Assembly: GCF_900112795.1 (NCBI RefSeq) | Contig: NZ_FONA01000002.1 | Span: forward strand, 124,001 to 188,000 | Direction: 5' to 3' | Length of the DNA stretch: 64,000 nt | Source: Thermophagus xiamenensis | Lineage (GTDB): Bacteria > Bacteroidota > Bacteroidia > Bacteroidales > Marinilabiliaceae | In this document: positions 59,655 through 64,000 of the stretch, in pieces | Position numbering within the stretch: the first letter of the stretch is position 1 | Layout of the letters: each line of letters starts with the position of its first letter | Translations under genes and position numbers: made by a program | Notes under the pieces: model-generated | Database searches by the model: none | Seen by the model: the letters and a program-made list of their open reading frames with translations, nothing else | Told to the model about the DNA's origin: nothing

Positions 59655-62600
59655 ATGGGGAATTTTTATTCAATAAAAGCAACTATTCGTCTTCACTTTT
59701 TATGGAGTATCTTTTTCCTGATGTTTTATTCACAACCGGCCAGTTCTGTCGGTGCTCTCCCCTTTCCACAAAAGATCATACAGCCCGACGGATCAGTAAT
59801 TACCATAAGAATTCATGGCGATGAATGGTTTAACTGGCTCACGACCATTGATGGCTACAGAATCATTAAAAATAAAATTGGTTTTTTTGAATATGCCTCT
59901 CAATTAAAATCAGGTGTTATTACGCCCTCAGGAATTCGTGCTTCCGATCCGGAGCAACGTGATGATGATGAAAAACAATTTCTTTCCACAATAACCAAAA
60001 ACATCGGAGTTACCAAAGATAAAATATTGGAAAAACGACAGTTACGCTACAACAAACTGCTCAAAAGTTCAATAATGACCACTTTTTTCCCTTCAAAGGG
60101 GGAGCCTTCGTTATTGCTTATCCTTGCCAATTTTCAGGATACCAACCCTTCCTACTCTACATCCGACTTTAACGCATTTATGAACGAAGAAGGTTATAGC
60201 AACACAGGAAGTTTTAAAGATTATTACAAAGAAGTAAGCGGTGGATTATTAAACGTTCATACAACGGTTACAGAGTGGGTTAACGTCCCTGGAACCCACG
60301 ACTATTACGGCCCTGAAGACAAATGGAAAGAATTTGCTCTACATGCCATTCAGGCAGCCGCTGATGCAGGTATTGACTTTTCCGCTTTTGACAACGACGG
60401 CGATGGCGTGGTTGAAGGAGTGGCCATCATTCACCAAGGGCCTGGACAGGAGGTAACCGGCGACACAAGCGATATATGGTCACATTCTTTTTCCTTTTCA
60501 TCATGGGGAGTTCCCGAAGCACAACGAACTTTTAACGGAGTAGTTGTTGACCAATACACCATCCAGCCTGAATTGCTAGGTTATACGGAGAAAATGAACA
60601 GCATAGGTGTAATTTGTCACGAATTTGGGCATAATCTCGGACTGCCTGATTTCTATGATGTAGATGAAGAATTGAATGGTCAATATACCGGAACAGGCGA
60701 TTGGGATATTATGGCCAGCGGAACTTACAACGGATCGCCCATTGGCTCATCACCGGCACATCATAATCCCTTTTCAAAAGCAGAATTAGGCTGGATTGAT
60801 GTATCTATCATCAACCAGCCGGCAACCATTCAACTCGCACCCATATACTCCTCCAAACAGGCATTGCGTATTAATAGTCCCGTAGAGGGTGAATATTTGC
60901 TACTTGAGAACAGACGTCGAATCGGATTTGATGCTTTCATACCGGGAAGCGGCCTTTTGGTTTACCATGTTGATGAAAACCTAATAAATCAAAGACGTTA
61001 TGTCAACACAATCAATATAGATAACCATCAAGGCTTCTATCCTATTGCAGCCAATGGGACAATTAACGATCCCTCCTGCCCGTTCCCCGGAACCGCTCAA
61101 GTTACTGAACTTACCGACTACAGTACCCCCTCCACCCAAACCTGGGATGGACAAAGTTTTAACAGAAGCTTAACCAATATTTCTCTTACCGACAGCGTTA
61201 TCTCTTTTGACTTCATGTTTATACAGGACGGGACACCGCTCTATTTCAATGCTTCTGCCCGAAATCATCAGTCTATTGAACTTATGTGGACACCCTCTTC
61301 CGAGAATCATCCTGTATTGATAGCCTGGAGTGAAGATGGTTTATTTGGTAACCCTATTGATGGACAAGAATACAATATTGGAGAGACCATTGATGGGGGC
61401 GGAACTGTACTATTTTACGGCAGTAGTGACACCAGTTACGTTCATTTCGGCCTTTCTTCATCAACTCAGTACTATTATGCGGCCTGGAGTAATAAAGGCA
61501 CGGGTTATTCCCAGAGCTTAAAAGATAGTAGTGTTACCGATCCCCCACCAATCACCTCTCTTCCATGGTCTGATGGCTTTGAATATGGGCTCACTGAATG
61601 GGTACAGGAATTTATTTCGGGCGAAATAGCATGGTCGAACAAACAACTATATGTTAATGAGATAATTGTTGATCCATGGAGTGGTGAAAGTTATGCCTCT
61701 TTTTTTTCAAATAGTTATATTCCTCAAACAACAAGACTTGTCTCGCCCACTCTTGAATTGGAAAGCAACAAAACCTATTTTCTTCGTTTCCGTCACTTAA
61801 TGCCTGTATGGGAAGGCGACCAGGATGAATTGAAAGTTTTAATAAAAAAAGAATCAGAAACACAATGGGAAGAAATTGCCTACTTTAACAATCATACCCC
61901 TGAATGGACCGAACGAAGACTAGAAATACCCTATTCCGAACCATTGAAAATAGCCTTTGAAGGAACTAGTAATTACGGACATGGAATAGGAATTGACAGT
62001 GTGGAGGTTTTTTTGGCTTCCGATTGCAATATTATTCCTAATATTTCCACTTCAAACGTTGCGGCGGATAATATTACAAAAAGTTCTATGCATTTAACAT
62101 GGACCAGAGGTAATGGCGATGCTGTATTAATACTAGCCAGAAAAGGTGCAGCCATCACAGAAATTCCCCAAAACGGGGTGGCATATACTGCAAACAGTGA
62201 ATTTGGGGAAGGCGATGCGCTTCCTAACGACACCTATGTTATTTATAACGGAACGGAAACCTCTATGACCCTTACCGGACTCGAACATACATCTGACTAT
62301 TATTTAAGTTTTTTTGAATACTATACCCCATTTTATTGTTATGAAATCACCGGTTCATCAACCACTTTTAGTACTCAGGCCAATATTTACGAAATCACCG
62401 TAACAGTCATTGATTCAGATGGTAATCCGCTCGAAAACGCTTTGATAGAATATGGTGAAGATACATTATATACTAACGTAAATGGCGAAGCCACATTAAA
62501 GGCAATTCACAATGAATATCAATATGAACGTTTTAATATCACCAAAGATGGATATATAGCTGTTTCCAGAAGGTTTATTCCAAATCAACCTCAAACCATT

Positions 62601-64000
62601 ACGGCAACTTTACGTAATTTTGTTCCTTTACCTCCCACCCACTTATCCGCAACCAAAAACAATAGAACTATCAGTTTGGAATGGTCGCCGGTCATAAACG
62701 AAAATTTTGAACGCTATATTACTTATTCCAAAGAGATAAGCGGATGGCAATTCCTCGACAAAGACGGGGCGGACACCTATGGCATACGAACCATCACCTG
62801 GCCGGGTGAAAATGATCCAATGGCATTCATGGTATTTGACGTTTACTCAGATGAGGTATGTCAGATGGATTACGACATCACTGCCTGGTCTGGCAGTAAG
62901 GTGTTAATAGCATTTTCTGCCCAGGAAGTTCAGAGTAATGACTGGTTGATTTCCCCACCAACCCTTATACAAGAAGGAGATTACTTTTCACTCATGGCCC
63001 GAACGCTGGATGCCGGTGATTGGGGCCGCGAAGTTATCAATATTAAAGTGCGTCCAGAGGGCGAAACGGAATGGACAACATTGTTAGAAAACGAAGAAGT
63101 TCCGGAATCCTGGACACACTACCAACTTCCTTTAGGGTCTGATTTTAATGGCCAAAACATAGAAGTAGCTGTTCAAAGTATCGGTTATAACACCTTTGCA
63201 CTTCTTATCGATGATATCAAAATAGGTCCACCAACAGAAACCCCTGAACTGAAGCAGTTAACTTCTTTAAATCTTTCATCGAAATCAATCACCCCACCCA
63301 GAGATTCAGGAAATTATTATTCCTATAAATCCCCAAAAAAAGAAAACAGGACAATTGGTTACCAAACGCCTTCTCTCTATAATGGAAATGTTGAATATAT
63401 CATTTACAGAAATGAGACTGAAACAGACCGGACTTATGGTTTCACACAAAATTCATTTATCGATGTAGTTCCGGAATGCAGAGAATATGAGTATCAAGTC
63501 AGAGCTTATTATCCTGACGTAAAAATGGAATCAGAACCCACAGCATCAATTTGGATCGAACCCTGCCTTTCAGTCCTTTTTATTGTTAAAGATTCGGAAA
63601 ATAATCCCATAGAAAATGCAGAAATTACCTTCAATAACGAAAGTAAATCAACTGATAGCAACGGCGAAGCCTCTTTTTCAATGGTCGGCAGCGATAGTCT
63701 ATTGGCATACACCATATCTGCAACCGATTTTCAGGAATTTCAAAATCAATTATTGATCAATTCCGATACTCTGGTTGAGGTAGTTCTAGATTCACTGAGC
63801 ACCAACATTGAAGAGCCATCTCTTTCTTCCGTTTCTTTTTCCCCCAATCCGGTTACAAACAAGGCCACCCTTAGCAATTTACCAGATCAACCATGCACAC
63901 TTTTCTTTTACGACATTACAGGTAAACCCGTTAAAACAATGCAAATAAACAGTGGCCCTGCTGTTACTATTAATTTGTCGACCTTTAAACCCGGCATTTA
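59655..64000 (+). CDS. Giant secreted M6-family metalloprotease with T9SS tail (3' end outside window)
   Basis: Open from ATG 59655 to the last base, at least 1448 aa. Signal peptide (about 1-35, MGNFYSIKATIRLHFLWS...). M6 (immune-inhibitor A type) peptidase with zinc site HEFGHNLGLPD (His322). Then several modules: a jelly-roll adhesin-like domain (GFEYGLTEWVQEF), fibronectin III-like pieces, two carboxypeptidase-regulatory-like domains (VIDSDGNPLENALIEYGED; VKDSENNPIENAEITF), a second jelly-roll (DWLISPPTLIQEGDYF) and the beginning of a T9SS sorting domain (FSPNPVTNKATLSNL ... INLSTFKPGI) of which only the last 10-15 residues are missing. Probably a surface or secreted protease. No stop within the window. 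Confidence 0.92.
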   Translation, partial: MGNFYSIKATIRLHFLWSIFFLMFYSQPASSVGALPFPQKIIQPDGSVITIRIHGDEWFNWLTTIDGYRIIKNKIGFFEYASQLKSGVITPSGIRASDPEQRDDDEKQFLSTITKNIGVTKDKILEKRQLRYNKLLKSSIMTTFFPSKGEPSLLLILANFQDTNPSYSTSDFNAFMNEEGYSNTGSFKDYYKEVSGGLLNVHTTVTEWVNVPGTHDYYGPEDKWKEFALHAIQAAADAGIDFSAFDNDGDGVVEGVAIIHQGPGQEVTGDTSDIWSHSFSFSSWGVPEAQRTFNGVVVDQYTIQPELLGYTEKMNSIGVICHEFGHNLGLPDFYDVDEELNGQYTGTGDWDIMASGTYNGSPIGSSPAHHNPFSKAELGWIDVSIINQPATIQLAPIYSSKQALRINSPVEGEYLLLENRRRIGFDAFIPGSGLLVYHVDENLINQRRYVNTINIDNHQGFYPIAANGTINDPSCPFPGTAQVTELTDYSTPSTQTWDGQSFNRSLTNISLTDSVISFDFMFIQDGTPLYFNASARNHQSIELMWTPSSENHPVLIAWSEDGLFGNPIDGQEYNIGETIDGGGTVLFYGSSDTSYVHFGLSSSTQYYYAAWSNKGTGYSQSLKDSSVTDPPPITSLPWSDGFEYGLTEWVQEFISGEIAWSNKQLYVNEIIVDPWSGESYASFFSNSYIPQTTRLVSPTLELESNKTYFLRFRHLMPVWEGDQDELKVLIKKESETQWEEIAYFNNHTPEWTERRLEIPYSEPLKIAFEGTSNYGHGIGIDSVEVFLASDCNIIPNISTSNVAADNITKSSMHLTWTRGNGDAVLILARKGAAITEIPQNGVAYTANSEFGEGDALPNDTYVIYNGTETSMTLTGLEHTSDYYLSFFEYYTPFYCYEITGSSTTFSTQANIYEITVTVIDSDGNPLENALIEYGEDTLYTNVNGEATLKAIHNEYQYERFNITKDGYIAVSRRFIPNQPQTITATLRNFVPLPPTHLSATKNNRTISLEWSPVINENFERYITYSKEISGWQFLDKDGADTYGIRTITWPGENDPMAFMVFDVYSDEVCQMDYDITAWSGSKVLIAFSAQEVQSNDWLISPPTLIQEGDYFSLMARTLDAGDWGREVINIKVRPEGETEWTTLLENEEVPESWTHYQLPLGSDFNGQNIEVAVQSIGYNTFALLIDDIKIGPPTETPELKQLTSLNLSSKSITPPRDSGNYYSYKSPKKENRTIGYQTPSLYNGNVEYIIYRNETETDRTYGFTQNSFIDVVPECREYEYQVRAYYPDVKMESEPTASIWIEPCLSVLFIVKDSENNPIENAEITFNNESKSTDSNGEASFSMVGSDSLLAYTISATDFQEFQNQLLINSDTLVEVVLDSLSTNIEEPSLSSVSFSPNPVTNKATLSNLPDQPCTLFFYDITGKPVKTMQINSGPAVTINLSTFKPGI

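Overview
The window comes from the chromosome of a member of the phylum Bacteroidota. Evidence: two intact or nearly intact secreted proteins and one broken gene carry type IX secretion (T9SS) sorting domains; the primary sigma factor is short (289 aa); Rho has the long basic/acidic N-terminal insertion usual in this phylum; the tmRNA encodes the tag (A)GENNYALAA; and the recognisable promoters match TTG-N19/20-TAnnTTTG. Pyruvate:ferredoxin oxidoreductase, pyruvate phosphate dikinase and a secreted GH5 endoglucanase suggest an anaerobic or facultative polysaccharide degrader. Marinilabiliales or a relative is my guess, not something the sequence proves.

Layout. 1-3920 (minus): end of an exopolysaccharide export operon (Wza-like lipoprotein, Wzc-like tyrosine kinase, start of a Wzy/ligase-like membrane protein). 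4.5-20.4 kb: mostly housekeeping genes (def, ruvX, ppdK, a DHODH-like flavoprotein, nifJ, a DUF4143 ATPase, rho, the primary sigma factor, rpe). 20.4-28 kb: tmRNA, then an AbiE-type toxin-antitoxin pair, repeat-rich DNA, three oxidoreductase-type genes and a lipoprotein. 28.2-30.8 kb: a broken T9SS gene, a block of about 20.7-bp phased repeats and a T9SS endoglucanase. 31.7-40.2 kb (minus): a type III-A CRISPR effector operon, cas6-csm1-csm2-csm3-csm4-csm5, followed without significant gaps by a CARF nuclease of the Can2/Card1 type and a 124-aa protein. A WYL regulator points away from it at 41.8 kb. 43-48 kb: a protein with three helical repeats plus a PH-like end, a DUF418 membrane protein, a cytidylate-kinase-like protein, a fructosamine kinase and a low-molecular-weight phosphatase. 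48.3-53.1 kb: a PepSY-like secreted protein, an NtrC-type regulator and a hybrid histidine kinase. 53.3-64 kb: cbpA, tRNA-Met, three related sRNA-like units, an ECF sigma/anti-sigma pair, mutS2 and a very large T9SS M6 metalloprotease running off the end.

How parts work together. In the CRISPR locus, Cas6 should make crRNA, Csm1-5 should bind target RNA, the Cas10 GGDD site should make cyclic oligoadenylate, and the CARF nuclease should respond to it. There is no cas1, cas2 or CRISPR array in the window, so crRNAs must come from elsewhere or the array has been lost. The last gene and a downstream OB-fold-like gene remnant are the least understood parts of the locus. 

The least explained non-coding DNA is: (i) a dispersed composite repeat, at least seven copies, one of which ends exactly at the start codon of a dehydrogenase gene; (ii) five 46-bp tandem units that can each form two alternative hairpins; (iii) three tandem paralogous units of about 80 nt with different but still pairing terminator stems, probably small RNAs; (iv) a worn group II intron domain V relic next to nifJ.
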